Below, one piece after another: positions 24,488 to 31,921 of a DNA stretch of 64,000 bases. The translations under genes were made by a program, and so were the position numbers. Source of the DNA: Hallella mizrahii (GTDB lineage: Bacteria; Bacteroidota; Bacteroidia; Bacteroidales; Bacteroidaceae); the NCBI RefSeq assembly GCF_009695775.1, contig NZ_VUNG01000011.1, forward strand, positions 23,348 to 87,347, in the 5' to 3' direction. Positions within the stretch are counted from its first letter, which is position 1; the number at the start of each line of letters is the position of its first letter. Below the pieces are notes generated by a model that did not search any database, had not been told where the DNA came from, and saw nothing but the letters and a program-made list of their open reading frames with translations.

Positions 24488-25611
24488 GATACTTCCCCAT
24501 TTTCGCTCAGCGCATCAGACTTAATATCTGTATCAGTTATTGTATAATGATACTTTGCTCCAGCCGTTTCGCAAGCGAACATCAATTTGCCTGATTCGTA
24601 AGAGATAGATGGTGTAGAGCACTGAGTAACAGGCTTGTTATCATCTCCTGTTTCGTCTGGATTCCAGGCATAGATATATTTATAATCAGGTCCAAAGGAA
24701 TCTTTATAACCCTGTAGGTATTCTGTTGGAACCTTGATTATACTTGTCGTTGGTATACATAAGTCTGCGTAATTTGATCTACAATATTTACCTTCAAAAT
24801 ATACAGTTTCCAGATTTTGACAATCTTTGAAGCAATTCCAATCCAATGAAGTAACAGATGAAGGGATGGTGATAGAGGTTAAGCCACTGCAATATTCGAA
24901 GCAACCAAACCCCAATGAAGTAACAGACGAAGGGATGGTGATAGAGGTTAAGCCTCTGCAACCATCGAAGCAATACCAACCCAATGAAGTAACAGATGAA
25001 GGGATGGTGATAGAGGTTAAGCCACTGCAACCAGAGAAGCAACCTTCACCCAATGATGTAACAGATGAAGGGATGGTGATAGAGGTTAAGCCTCTGCAAT
25101 GCAAGAAGCAATAATCACTCAATGAAGTAACAGATGAAGGGATGGTGATAGAGGTTAAGCCACTGCAACCATGGAAGCAACGCTTATCCAATGAAGTTAC
25201 AGATGAAGGGATGGTAATAGATTTCAAACCACTGCAACCATAGAAGCAAGACTCACCCAATGATGTAACAGATGAAGGGATGTTGATAGAGGTTAAGCCA
25301 CTGCAGTCTTCGAAGCAAGAAGCACTCAATGAGGCAACAATATACTCTACCCCATCATTACCCTTAACCTTCTCTGGAATAATAATATTACCAGAATATT
25401 TACCATCAGTTTTAGGCACAAGTGTAGCTGTCTTCGTATCAGAATCCAACAAATAACGAAAGCCATCAATCACCTCAAATTTTGGTTCTTGTGCCATCGC
25501 ACTACTCGTAGTCATGAGCATCAGAACTACCAACATAACAAAGCCTTTAAAAAGACTACAGGTTCCGCTTTTACAATCCAAGAACTTTTTTCTTAAAGTA
25601 AAATCTTTCAT
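24154..25611 (-). CDS. BspA-family leucine-rich-repeat surface protein
   Basis: This secreted protein of about 485 residues starts at MKDFTLRK (25611); an alternative ATG lies three codons earlier at 25620. A signal peptide ends near SSAMAQ. After about 55 residues come eight consecutive 23-residue TpLRR/LRR_5 units with consensus CSGLTSITIPSSV, spanning roughly 24790-25340 and nearly identical at DNA level. A short beta-domain and a C-terminal Por-type tail (VIAKVGKDSIKIAVK) follow. BspA-like proteins are surface adhesins in oral and gut Bacteroidetes. The near-perfect 69-bp repeats suggest recent expansion and possible length variation. Confidence 0.88.
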   Translation of the reverse strand: MKDFTLRKKFLDCKSGTCSLFKGFVMLVVLMLMTTSSAMAQEPKFEVIDGFRYLLDSDTKTATLVPKTDGKYSGNIIIPEKVKGNDGVEYIVASLSASCFEDCSGLTSINIPSSVTSLGESCFYGCSGLKSITIPSSVTSLDKRCFHGCSGLTSITIPSSVTSLSDYCFLHCRGLTSITIPSSVTSLGEGCFSGCSGLTSITIPSSVTSLGWYCFDGCRGLTSITIPSSVTSLGFGCFEYCSGLTSITIPSSVTSLDWNCFKDCQNLETVYFEGKYCRSNYADLCIPTTSIIKVPTEYLQGYKDSFGPDYKYIYAWNPDETGDDNKPVTQCSTPSISYESGKLMFACETAGAKYHYTITDTDIKSDALSENGEVSLSAAYNISVYATADGYKASDKAKATLYWINANLDTGTNINMVKTRGVVASAHDGIVTLSGLYNGEVVKFYATDGKYLGSSVAANGAASFAVNESLVIAKVGKDSIKIAVK

Positions 25612-25639
25612 AATCGTCACTATTTAGATCTTTTCTCCG

Positions 25640-25670
25640 CAAAAATACAACTTTATTATTTAACCCACAA
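25640..25670 (-). promoter_or_regulatory. Promoter of the BspA-family gene
   Basis: On the minus strand, TTG (25668-25670) is followed after 20 bases by TATTTTTG (25640-25647), a good -33/-7 pair about 29 bases upstream of the start at 25611. Confidence 0.65.
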
Positions 25671-25757
25671 GAATTTTATGGTAAATACCTTTCTCATATA
25701 CGGAAGTTGAGTAACAAAAGTCGAGTTTGACCAACATGACCATGACCGAAATGACGC

Positions 25758-25794
25758 AAAAAGCGGTTCACCCCTCTCAGAGGTGAACCGCTTT
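25758..25794 (-). terminator. aspA terminator
   Basis: A 13-bp stem, AAAGCGGTTCACC (25760-25772) with its complement at 25782-25794, lies just after the aspA stop and is followed on the minus strand by Ts. It resembles a standard intrinsic terminator. Confidence 0.7.
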
Positions 25795-25812
25795 CCTTGT
25801 ATATCTTTATGA

Positions 25813-27246
25813 TCAGTTCGACGACAGATGCTTGGTGAGGAACTTATGCGACTCCAGCATCTCCTTGGGGTCGAGGGCTTTGTCGAGTTCGTCCTTGGTC
25901 ATGAGCTTATGCTCGAGCACGAGGTCGTAGACCGAGCGTCCAGTCTCGTTGGCCTCCTTGGCAATCTTTGTGCTGCTCTTGTAGCCGATGTAAGGATTCA
26001 GGGCAGTAACGATGCCGATGGAGTTCTTCACCATTTCGTAGCAGCGCTCCTTGTTGACGGTGATGCCGAGCACACACTCGTCGGTGAGCGTAGTGATGGC
26101 GTTGCTGAGCCACCAAAGACTTTCAAAGAGGCACTCCGTGATGACGGGCTCCATGACGTTGAGCTCGAGCTGTCCGGCCTCAGCGGCAAAGGTCACGGTG
26201 GTGTCGTTGCCGATGACCTTGAAGCAGGTCTGGTTGGTCACCTCAGGAATGACGGGGTTGACCTTTCCGGGCATGATGCTGGAACCGGGAGCCTTTGGCG
26301 GAAGGTTGAGCTCATGCAGGCCACAACGTGGACCGGAAGCCAGCAGACGCAAGTCGTTGCATATCTTGGAGATCTTCACAGCCAAGCGTTTCAGTGCTCC
26401 TGAGTAGCTGACGTAGGCTCCCGTGTCGGGCGTAGCCTCCACAAGGTCGGGTGAAGAGACAAAGCTCTCGCCGGTGAGCTTGCTGAGGTTGGCGGCGCAG
26501 AGCTTGGCAAAGCCGGGCACAGCGTTAAGGCCGGTGCCGATGGCAGTACCGCCCATATTGATCTCGTGGAGCAGTTTCACGTTGCGCTCCAGGTTGAGAA
26601 TTTCCTCCTCAAGGTTATCGGCGTAGGCATTGAACTCCTGCCCGAAGGTCATCGGCACAGCATCCTGCAACTGCGTGCGTCCCATCTTGATGGCGTCACG
26701 ATATTCGTCGGCCTTGTAGCGGAATGCCGAGATGAGTCCGGTGAGCGAGCCGACGAGTGTCTTGTTCATACGGATGATGGCCAGGCGGATGGTGGTGGGA
26801 TAGACATCATTGGTCGACTGTCCGCAGTTGACGTGGTCGTTGGGATAGCAATACTGATACTCCCCCTTCTTGTGACCCATGATCTCGAGTGCGCGGTTGG
26901 CAATGACCTCATTGGCATTCATGTTCACCGACGTGCCGGCTCCGCCCTGCATCATGTCGATGGGGAAGTTCTCGTGGAGCTTGCCATCGATGATCTCGCG
27001 GCAGGCTTGGGAAATGGCACCGGCAATCTCGTCGTTGATAGTGCCCAGCGCATGGTTGGTCTGCACGGCGGCAAGCTTCACGTAGGCGATGGCGATGACA
27101 TAGTCGGGATAGTCGCGCATCTTCTTGCGCGAGATATGATAGTTGTTGATGGCGCGTTGTGTCTGCACACCGTAGTAAGCCTCAGCGGGCACCTTGAGCT
27201 CGCCCAAGAGGTCAGACTCCACTCTGTATTTCTTTTCTTCTGCCAT
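25813..27246 (-). CDS. aspA: Aspartate ammonia-lyase (aspartase)
   Basis: This enzyme deaminates L-aspartate to fumarate and ammonia in the cytoplasm. The 477-residue length and the fumarase/aspartase superfamily signature GSSIMPGKVNP are diagnostic. The start MAEEKKYRVESDLLGELKVP, the TQRAINNYHIS segment and the DAVPMTFGQEFNAYA segment are all typical of AspA rather than fumarase. It has its own -7 box and terminator. Nearby, but separated by the right repeat cassette, lie the porin, asparaginase and DcuB genes, so asparagine to aspartate to fumarate forms a plausible route feeding fumarate respiration. It is GC-rich, unlike its AT-rich neighbours on the left. Confidence 0.95.
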   Translation of the reverse strand: MAEEKKYRVESDLLGELKVPAEAYYGVQTQRAINNYHISRKKMRDYPDYVIAIAYVKLAAVQTNHALGTINDEIAGAISQACREIIDGKLHENFPIDMMQGGAGTSVNMNANEVIANRALEIMGHKKGEYQYCYPNDHVNCGQSTNDVYPTTIRLAIIRMNKTLVGSLTGLISAFRYKADEYRDAIKMGRTQLQDAVPMTFGQEFNAYADNLEEEILNLERNVKLLHEINMGGTAIGTGLNAVPGFAKLCAANLSKLTGESFVSSPDLVEATPDTGAYVSYSGALKRLAVKISKICNDLRLLASGPRCGLHELNLPPKAPGSSIMPGKVNPVIPEVTNQTCFKVIGNDTTVTFAAEAGQLELNVMEPVITECLFESLWWLSNAITTLTDECVLGITVNKERCYEMVKNSIGIVTALNPYIGYKSSTKIAKEANETGRSVYDLVLEHKLMTKDELDKALDPKEMLESHKFLTKHLSSN

Positions 27247-27292
27247 AGTAGTAATTGTGAATGGTTGATGACATGATTATTGTTTACGCCTG

Positions 27293-27300
27293 CAAAGTTA
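27293..27300 (-). promoter_or_regulatory. -7 box for aspA
   Basis: TAACTTTG on the minus strand lies 46 bases before the aspA start. A TTTG stands 24 bases upstream of it, slightly further than the usual 19-20. Confidence 0.55.
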
Positions 27301-27444
27301 AGCGTTTTAGCATGAATCTATTTACAAAAAACATTCGCCTTTTTGTAAAAAACGAAACGCGGCAGGAATTGTAGACGCAACTAAAGGCCCTCCTGACTTC
27401 GTCAATGCGTCACCCTGAATCGAGAAGAAGTTTTTGGAAAATAG

Positions 27445-27574
27445 TCACGTACAGGCTTTAGCTCCCCATGGAGCTATGGTGCTGAGGTGATGGGGACAGC
27501 CTTACGAGCAAGCTCGTCGGCTGCCCTCATCACCTCAGCCCCACCCCCTACTGGGGGACAAAGCCTGCCCGTGA
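27445..27574 (+). ncRNA. Structured element C (cloverleaf-like)
   Basis: The closing stem is 27445-27458 with 27561-27574. The arms are AGCTCC/GGAGCT (near 27460-27474), a 22-24-bp arm topped by CGAGCAAGCTCG (about 27479-27541), and CCCCC/GGGGG (near 27545-27556). It is nearly identical to the inverse of element B. The type is provisional. Confidence 0.55.
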
Positions 27575-27732
27575 CGAAAATCGCTATCGCGTAAAATTGC
27601 GCATAAGCACATAAAATATGATGCCGCCCAACAGAACACAAGCAGCATAGCAGACTTTCTAGACGCTATGGACTATCTTTCGGCCGCAGGATTTTATGCC
27701 CAAGGGGCAATTTTACGCGTTAGCGATTTTCG

Positions 27733-27857
27733 TCATGGGCAGGCTTGACACCAAAGGTGTGGGGCTAAAGCTATGGGGGTAGGCGGCGAGCTTGCTCGCA
27801 AGACTACCCCATAGCTTTAGACCCATTGCTCCTTGGGGAGCATAAGCATGACCATGA
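27733..27857 (-). ncRNA. Structured element D (cloverleaf-like, divergent arms)
   Basis: The closing stem is 27733-27746 with 27844-27857. Arm 3 is ACACC/GGTGT (27748-27752 with 27756-27760), where A, B and C have C-runs and G-runs. The long arm (27760-27783 with 27802-27825) carries TAAAGCTAT/ATAGCTTTA. The apex is CGAGCTTGCTCG. Arm 1 is GCTCC/GGAGC (27828-27832 with 27837-27841). Confidence 0.55.
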
Positions 27858-27899
27858 TTTTCTTTTTTCTTTATCACCTGGAGATGGCAAGGCAATATG

Positions 27900-27992
27900 A
27901 GTCAGGCAAAGACATTCAGAAAGCGTCAGCTGATTGACTTGCAACTCCTGCCTTCGTTTCTTTATGAATTCTCCAATTTCCTTAGTATTCAC
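27900..27992 (-). pseudogene. N-terminal fragment of an XRE-type helix-turn-helix gene
   Basis: A GTG start at 27992 opens a frame reading MNTKEIGEFIKKRRQELQVNQ, the first helices of HipB-like XRE regulators. After about 27 codons the frame enters the AGTCAGG end of the right repeat cassette and becomes meaningless. It has its own -7 box (TATCTTTG, 28013-28020). It looks like a gene cut by the cassette. Confidence 0.55.
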
Positions 27993-28012
27993 AATATATT
28001 GTTATTTTGTGG

Positions 28013-28020
28013 CAAAGATA
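28013..28020 (-). promoter_or_regulatory. -7 box for the XRE fragment
   Basis: TATCTTTG on the minus strand lies 20 bases upstream of the GTG at 27992. Confidence 0.45.
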
Positions 28021-28036
28021 AGTAAAATCATCCATA

Positions 28037-28090
28037 ACAGCAAGTGCTTTCACAATAAATTGTGAAAGCACTTGCTGTTTTTTTTATTAT
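28037..28090 (+). terminator. 21-bp perfect hairpin with T8 run
   Basis: AACAGCAAGTGCTTTCACAAT pairs with its full complement around a two-base loop, and eight Ts follow on the plus strand. It lies just after the porin stop (minus strand). It may serve that gene from the far side, although its T run is on the plus strand, where no gene precedes it. Confidence 0.65.
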
Positions 28091-28108
28091 CTTCGTCTGA
28101 TTCCAAAC

Positions 28109-29311
28109 TTAGAAGCACTTGATGCGATACATGAAACCGAGTTCGATGCGCGAGGTGCTGTAGTCCGCAAGTCCGCATTTACTACTGAAGTTGTAGTGGT
28201 GTCCGACGTAGGCGAGGAAGAGTCTGAGATCCTGGTCCTTGACGGGATAGTACTCCAGACTGGCGAGATAGCCGATGGACTTGCGGTAGTCCTTGAGTTG
28301 CTCTATCTTGCTGACGCTCGCCGTCTCGTAGGTACCCTTGGCCATGAAGTTCCACCGTGGCACAAACTGCCAGTTGACCTTCGAGATCAGAGAGTTGTAG
28401 TGCACGTCGCTGAAGTAGGCATTCTCCTGTCCGTCGAGGAAAGCACCGAGGTCGTTGGTGGCGATGCGCAACCGGTCGAGTCCGTCCCACGCTCCCATAT
28501 AGTCGACATACCACTGCACGGTGGGCAGGTTGAGCTTTTGCCCGAATACCCACATGCGAGAGTACTCATGGCGTGCCTGTGTCTGCAAGCCCCAGCTCCA
28601 GCGTGTCTGTAAGCGTCCGCCGAAGAAGTTTCCGTTCCAGTTGACGATATAGGTCAGGGGATTGTTGCTTTTCTCAAGCTGACGTATGCCATCGCCGCGC
28701 CCCGTGACAGCCACAGCGCCGGCACCATACTCGTCGGTGAACTTTCCGTTGTTGGCATCCGACACCTCCACGGCAATCTCCTGCGAGGGCACGGGATGAT
28801 AAGCCACCACCAGTCCCGCCATGAAGTTGTCCATGTTGTCGACCATGTCGGAATACTGATAGATATACATGGGGTTCTCGTCGAACTCATGTCCGCCCCA
28901 TATCTGGCACATCTTTCCGCCCATGACAGTGAGCTTGTCGCTGACGTTGTATCCCACCATCATGATGTCAGTGGCTTTGGCAAAGTTGTCCTCGCCCTGC
29001 GCCGTATTGGCCTTGTTCATGCGGTGGCGCAGACGGTAGAAGAGCTGTGGGGTGATGTTGCCTTTGATCTCGAGTCTGAGCTGTTTATTGGCCAGCTTGC
29101 TGCTCCAGGTGTGCCCGTCGTAGCTGGCTTGCGCCGAGGCGGCATAGTTGAAGTAGACGTTGAAGGCATCGTTTTTCTTCTCAAGGTTGGCAATGCGCTC
29201 AGCCAGACTGGTATAGTTGCCGTCGGGGCCTCCCATGCCGACATTATCTCCCTGTGCGGCAGCACCCATCGCAAAGAAGAGCGCGGCCGCCAATATCATC
29301 ATTTTTTTCAT
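28109..29311 (-). CDS. Outer-membrane porin (OprO/OprP-like)
   Basis: This is a 400-residue outer-membrane beta-barrel. A signal peptide (MKKMMILAAALFFAMGAAAQ) is followed by a short coiled segment (SLAERIANLEKKNDAFNVY) and then alternating amphipathic strands, as in phosphate-selective-porin-like proteins. The final residue is phenylalanine, the usual barrel-assembly signal. It follows ansB by 58 bases and probably shares the dcuB-ansB transcript. Context suggests it passes asparagine, aspartate or dicarboxylates across the outer membrane (inference). Confidence 0.8.
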   Translation of the reverse strand: MKKMMILAAALFFAMGAAAQGDNVGMGGPDGNYTSLAERIANLEKKNDAFNVYFNYAASAQASYDGHTWSSKLANKQLRLEIKGNITPQLFYRLRHRMNKANTAQGEDNFAKATDIMMVGYNVSDKLTVMGGKMCQIWGGHEFDENPMYIYQYSDMVDNMDNFMAGLVVAYHPVPSQEIAVEVSDANNGKFTDEYGAGAVAVTGRGDGIRQLEKSNNPLTYIVNWNGNFFGGRLQTRWSWGLQTQARHEYSRMWVFGQKLNLPTVQWYVDYMGAWDGLDRLRIATNDLGAFLDGQENAYFSDVHYNSLISKVNWQFVPRWNFMAKGTYETASVSKIEQLKDYRKSIGYLASLEYYPVKDQDLRLFLAYVGHHYNFSSKCGLADYSTSRIELGFMYRIKCF

Positions 29312-29369
29312 GGCGGTAGACTGTTATTGGTTGGTTAATGAGTTGAGGATTCAGAAAGGTGCAGTGGTG

Positions 29370-30425
29370 TCAGTACTTTTGGAAATACTCCTGTATCTTC
29401 TGCCAGTCGCGTGTCTTGGTGAGCGCAAGCATGAGCAGCACACGGGCCTTCTGCGGATTGAGAGTGAGCGCGGCGATGAAGTGGTATTTGCTGTCGTCGA
29501 CCTCACCATTGAGGCAGGTGGGTCCGGTAGGCACACGACTGGAGCGTACGATGTTGATGCCCTTGGCACGCGCCTGCAGAGCCACGTCGAAGACATCCTT
29601 ATAGAAGTTGCCGTCACCGACACCGGCGAGCACGATGCCGTCGAAGTTGGCGTCCATAAAGGCTTTCATGGGCAACGGCGAGCAGTTGGCGTAGCCATAG
29701 ACGATGCCAACCTTAGGCAGCGAAGTGAGATTGTCGACATTGAATTCGCTCTTGGTGGTGTGAAGGTTGGTGATGTCGCGGCAGTAGATGGCCTGACCAT
29801 TGTAGACATAGCCCACCTTGCCGAAGTTGGCAGCTTGGAAGGTAGCCACGTCGGTGGTGTGCATCTTTGTGACATCCTTAGCATCGAGCAGCAGATTGTT
29901 CATGCACACCATCACGCCACGGCCCACTGACTGCGGACTGGCGGCAGCGACGACACCGGCATAGATGTTGCCGGGTCCGTCTGCACTGATTGCCGTTGAG
30001 GGGCGCATGGATCCCACGAGGATGACAGGTTTGTCGCTGTGCACGGTGAGGTTGAGGAAGTAGGCGGTCTCCTCCATCGTGTCTGTACCGTGGGTGACGA
30101 CGACACCGTCGTAGCCCTCGTTGTTGAGCAGCTCATTGATGCGCTTGGCAAGCTTGAGCCACACATTGTCGTTCATGTCCTGCGATCCGATGTTGACGAG
30201 TTGCTCACCGCTGACATCCGCCACGTCGAGCATCTGCGGCACGGCTTGTATCAGTGCTTGCACACCCACCTGTCCGGCACTGTAGGCAGAGTTGGTGGCT
30301 GAGGTACTCACTCCGGCAATGGTTCCGCCGGTAGCAATGATTCTGATCTTAGGCTTGGCATTGGCTGCGAGGCATACCACGAAGGTAAAGAGCAGCAAAA
30401 GCAATGAGAGACGTTTTGTTTTCAT
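29370..30425 (-). CDS. ansB: Type II (periplasmic) L-asparaginase
   Basis: It hydrolyses L-asparagine to aspartate and ammonia. The start at MKTKRLSLLLLLF (30425) gives a clean signal peptide ending VVCLAANA; a second ATG lies two codons upstream. Both catalytic threonine motifs are present: ATGGTIAG near the N-terminus and VVTHGTDTMEET in the middle, plus SMRPSTAISADGPGN. The mature length is typical of the high-affinity periplasmic enzyme. It lies between dcuB and the porin gene in one direction, consistent with periplasmic production of aspartate for uptake. Confidence 0.95.
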   Translation of the reverse strand: MKTKRLSLLLLLFTFVVCLAANAKPKIRIIATGGTIAGVSTSATNSAYSAGQVGVQALIQAVPQMLDVADVSGEQLVNIGSQDMNDNVWLKLAKRINELLNNEGYDGVVVTHGTDTMEETAYFLNLTVHSDKPVILVGSMRPSTAISADGPGNIYAGVVAAASPQSVGRGVMVCMNNLLLDAKDVTKMHTTDVATFQAANFGKVGYVYNGQAIYCRDITNLHTTKSEFNVDNLTSLPKVGIVYGYANCSPLPMKAFMDANFDGIVLAGVGDGNFYKDVFDVALQARAKGINIVRSSRVPTGPTCLNGEVDDSKYHFIAALTLNPQKARVLLMLALTKTRDWQKIQEYFQKY

Positions 30426-30472
30426 AACCAATATAATAAATAATGAATAATATATATAATGAGTAAATGGTA

Positions 30473-31795
30473 TCAGGAAAGCAGCAAGGTGACAAGATAG
30501 CCTACGCCGATGGAGACAAAGGTGGTGACAAAGCCGGGCAGCTGGAAGGAGTGGTTGATGACATACTTGCCCACATGGGTGGTGCCCGTGCGGTCAAACT
30601 CCAGTGCGGCAACCTCTGTAGGATAGTTGGGCAGGAAGAAATAGCCGTTGACAGCCGGGAACATCGCCACGAGGAGCAGCGGGTTGATGCCTAAGGCAAT
30701 GCCTACGGGATAAAGTGTGGTGACGGTGGCAGCCTGAGAGAAGAGCATGATGCTCATCAGGAACAAGGCTACAGCAAAGAGCATCGGTGCCGTGGCGACC
30801 ATGCCGGAGAGAGCGCTGTTGATGGCGTCGGCATTACCTGTGTAGAAAGTGGAGCCCATCCAAGCTACGCCGAAGATGGCAATGACAGCGTTCATGCCCG
30901 CCGTGAAGATGTTGCCCTTGGGCAGTTCCTTCACGCTGGTCTTGCCGACAAGCAGGATGAGGATGGCATCGCTCATCATCACCATCTCGATCGTCTCGCT
31001 CATCGTCACGCCTTCGGGACGCAATGAGGGTACGAAGCCGAAGAGCACCACAAGAGCCACACCAAAGAAGAAAGCCCATACGGCACGCAGCGCACGTGGG
31101 TTATGCTCGGTCTCGGCCTCCTTGAGATTGTTGGCGTCGGCCTCGGGGTTGATGAGTCCCGCGCGCACGCGACGCTGATACTCTGGGTCATCGACAAGTT
31201 CCTTGCCGACATGGTTCTCGATAAGCGCGGCTATCAGGATGGCAACGATACTGGCCGGCAGGCAAACGATAAGGATGGTTCCCAATTCTATTCCTTGTCC
31301 GCCGAGCAGATCAGAAGAGATCATCGCGGCCATGGCGGCAGACACGGGACTGCTGGTGATGCCCAGCGAGGCAGCGATCACCGAGAGGCTCATCGGACGC
31401 TCGGGCCGTGTCTTGTTGGCTTGGGCGATCTCACTGATGATGGGCAGCAGACTGTAGCTGGTATGTGCTGTGCCGGCAAAGACGCAAAAGGCAAAACAGC
31501 ACAGCGGACCATAATAGGTGATATGGTCGGGATGGCGGCGAAGAAACAGCGCGGCACGCCCCACGAGATATTCCAGTCCGCCCGTAGCCTGTAGGGCTGC
31601 CGAGGCTGTGATGACGGCAAGGATGATCAGCATCACGTCGATAGGTGCCTTGCCCGGGGCAAGGCCAAAGCCATAGACGAGGATAAAAGTGCCGAGCATG
31701 CCATAGATGCCCAAGCCTACGCCGCCCACGCGCGCACCGATGAAAATGAACACCAAGACGACAAGCAGTTCTATCAGTATAAGGGTTGTTGCCAT
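30473..31795 (-). CDS. dcuB: Anaerobic C4-dicarboxylate transporter (DcuA/DcuB family)
   Basis: This is a 440-residue inner-membrane carrier with about ten to twelve hydrophobic segments. The opening (ILIELLVVLVFIFIGARVGG) and the GINPLLLVAMFPAVNGYFFL segment match the Dcu family, which exchanges aspartate or fumarate against succinate during fumarate respiration. DcuA and DcuB cannot be told apart by eye. It heads a minus-strand run with ansB (47 bases later) and the porin gene. Upstream it diverges from an AraC-type regulator, which may control it. Confidence 0.92.
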   Translation of the reverse strand: MATTLILIELLVVLVFIFIGARVGGVGLGIYGMLGTFILVYGFGLAPGKAPIDVMLIILAVITASAALQATGGLEYLVGRAALFLRRHPDHITYYGPLCCFAFCVFAGTAHTSYSLLPIISEIAQANKTRPERPMSLSVIAASLGITSSPVSAAMAAMISSDLLGGQGIELGTILIVCLPASIVAILIAALIENHVGKELVDDPEYQRRVRAGLINPEADANNLKEAETEHNPRALRAVWAFFFGVALVVLFGFVPSLRPEGVTMSETIEMVMMSDAILILLVGKTSVKELPKGNIFTAGMNAVIAIFGVAWMGSTFYTGNADAINSALSGMVATAPMLFAVALFLMSIMLFSQAATVTTLYPVGIALGINPLLLVAMFPAVNGYFFLPNYPTEVAALEFDRTGTTHVGKYVINHSFQLPGFVTTFVSIGVGYLVTLLLS

Positions 31796-31826
31796 ATTAG
31801 TTTTGCGTTTAGGTTTAATACTGCTG

Positions 31827-31834
31827 CAAAGATA
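31827..31834 (-). promoter_or_regulatory. -7 box for dcuB-ansB-porin
   Basis: TATCTTTG on the minus strand lies 31 bases before the dcuB start. No -33 TTTG is seen. It is back to back with the AraC-gene promoter, leaving about 40 bases between the two -7 regions. Confidence 0.55.
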
Positions 31835-31875
31835 AGGTTTTCTTGGATATAGTATTTAAGAATGAAACTGTTTTT

Positions 31876-31907
31876 TTTGTAAATTCCAAAACTATTCGCT
31901 ATATTTG
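31876..31907 (+). promoter_or_regulatory. Promoter of the AraC-type regulator (very short leader)
   Basis: TTTG (31876-31879), a 20-base spacer and TATATTTG (31900-31907) form a complete Bacteroidetes promoter. The ATG follows at 31922, so the leader is only about 8-10 bases. Confidence 0.75.
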
Positions 31908-31921
31908 CCGCTACATTCACT

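Larger units (their letters stand above)
27392..27906. repeat. Right cassette: two tail-to-tail cloverleaf repeats, inverted copy of the left cassette
   Basis: This 515-base non-coding cassette is again bounded by CCTGACT (27392-27398) and AGTCAGG (27900-27906). It contains elements C and D with an 80-base spacer unlike the left one. Its outer flanks are inverse copies of those at 15751-15803 and 15179-15227. Confidence 0.7.

Noticed and set aside
24790..25340. Regular 69-bp repeats considered as a CRISPR array
   Set aside because: The repeats are in frame and encode leucine-rich units of a secreted protein; there are no unique spacers and no cas genes.
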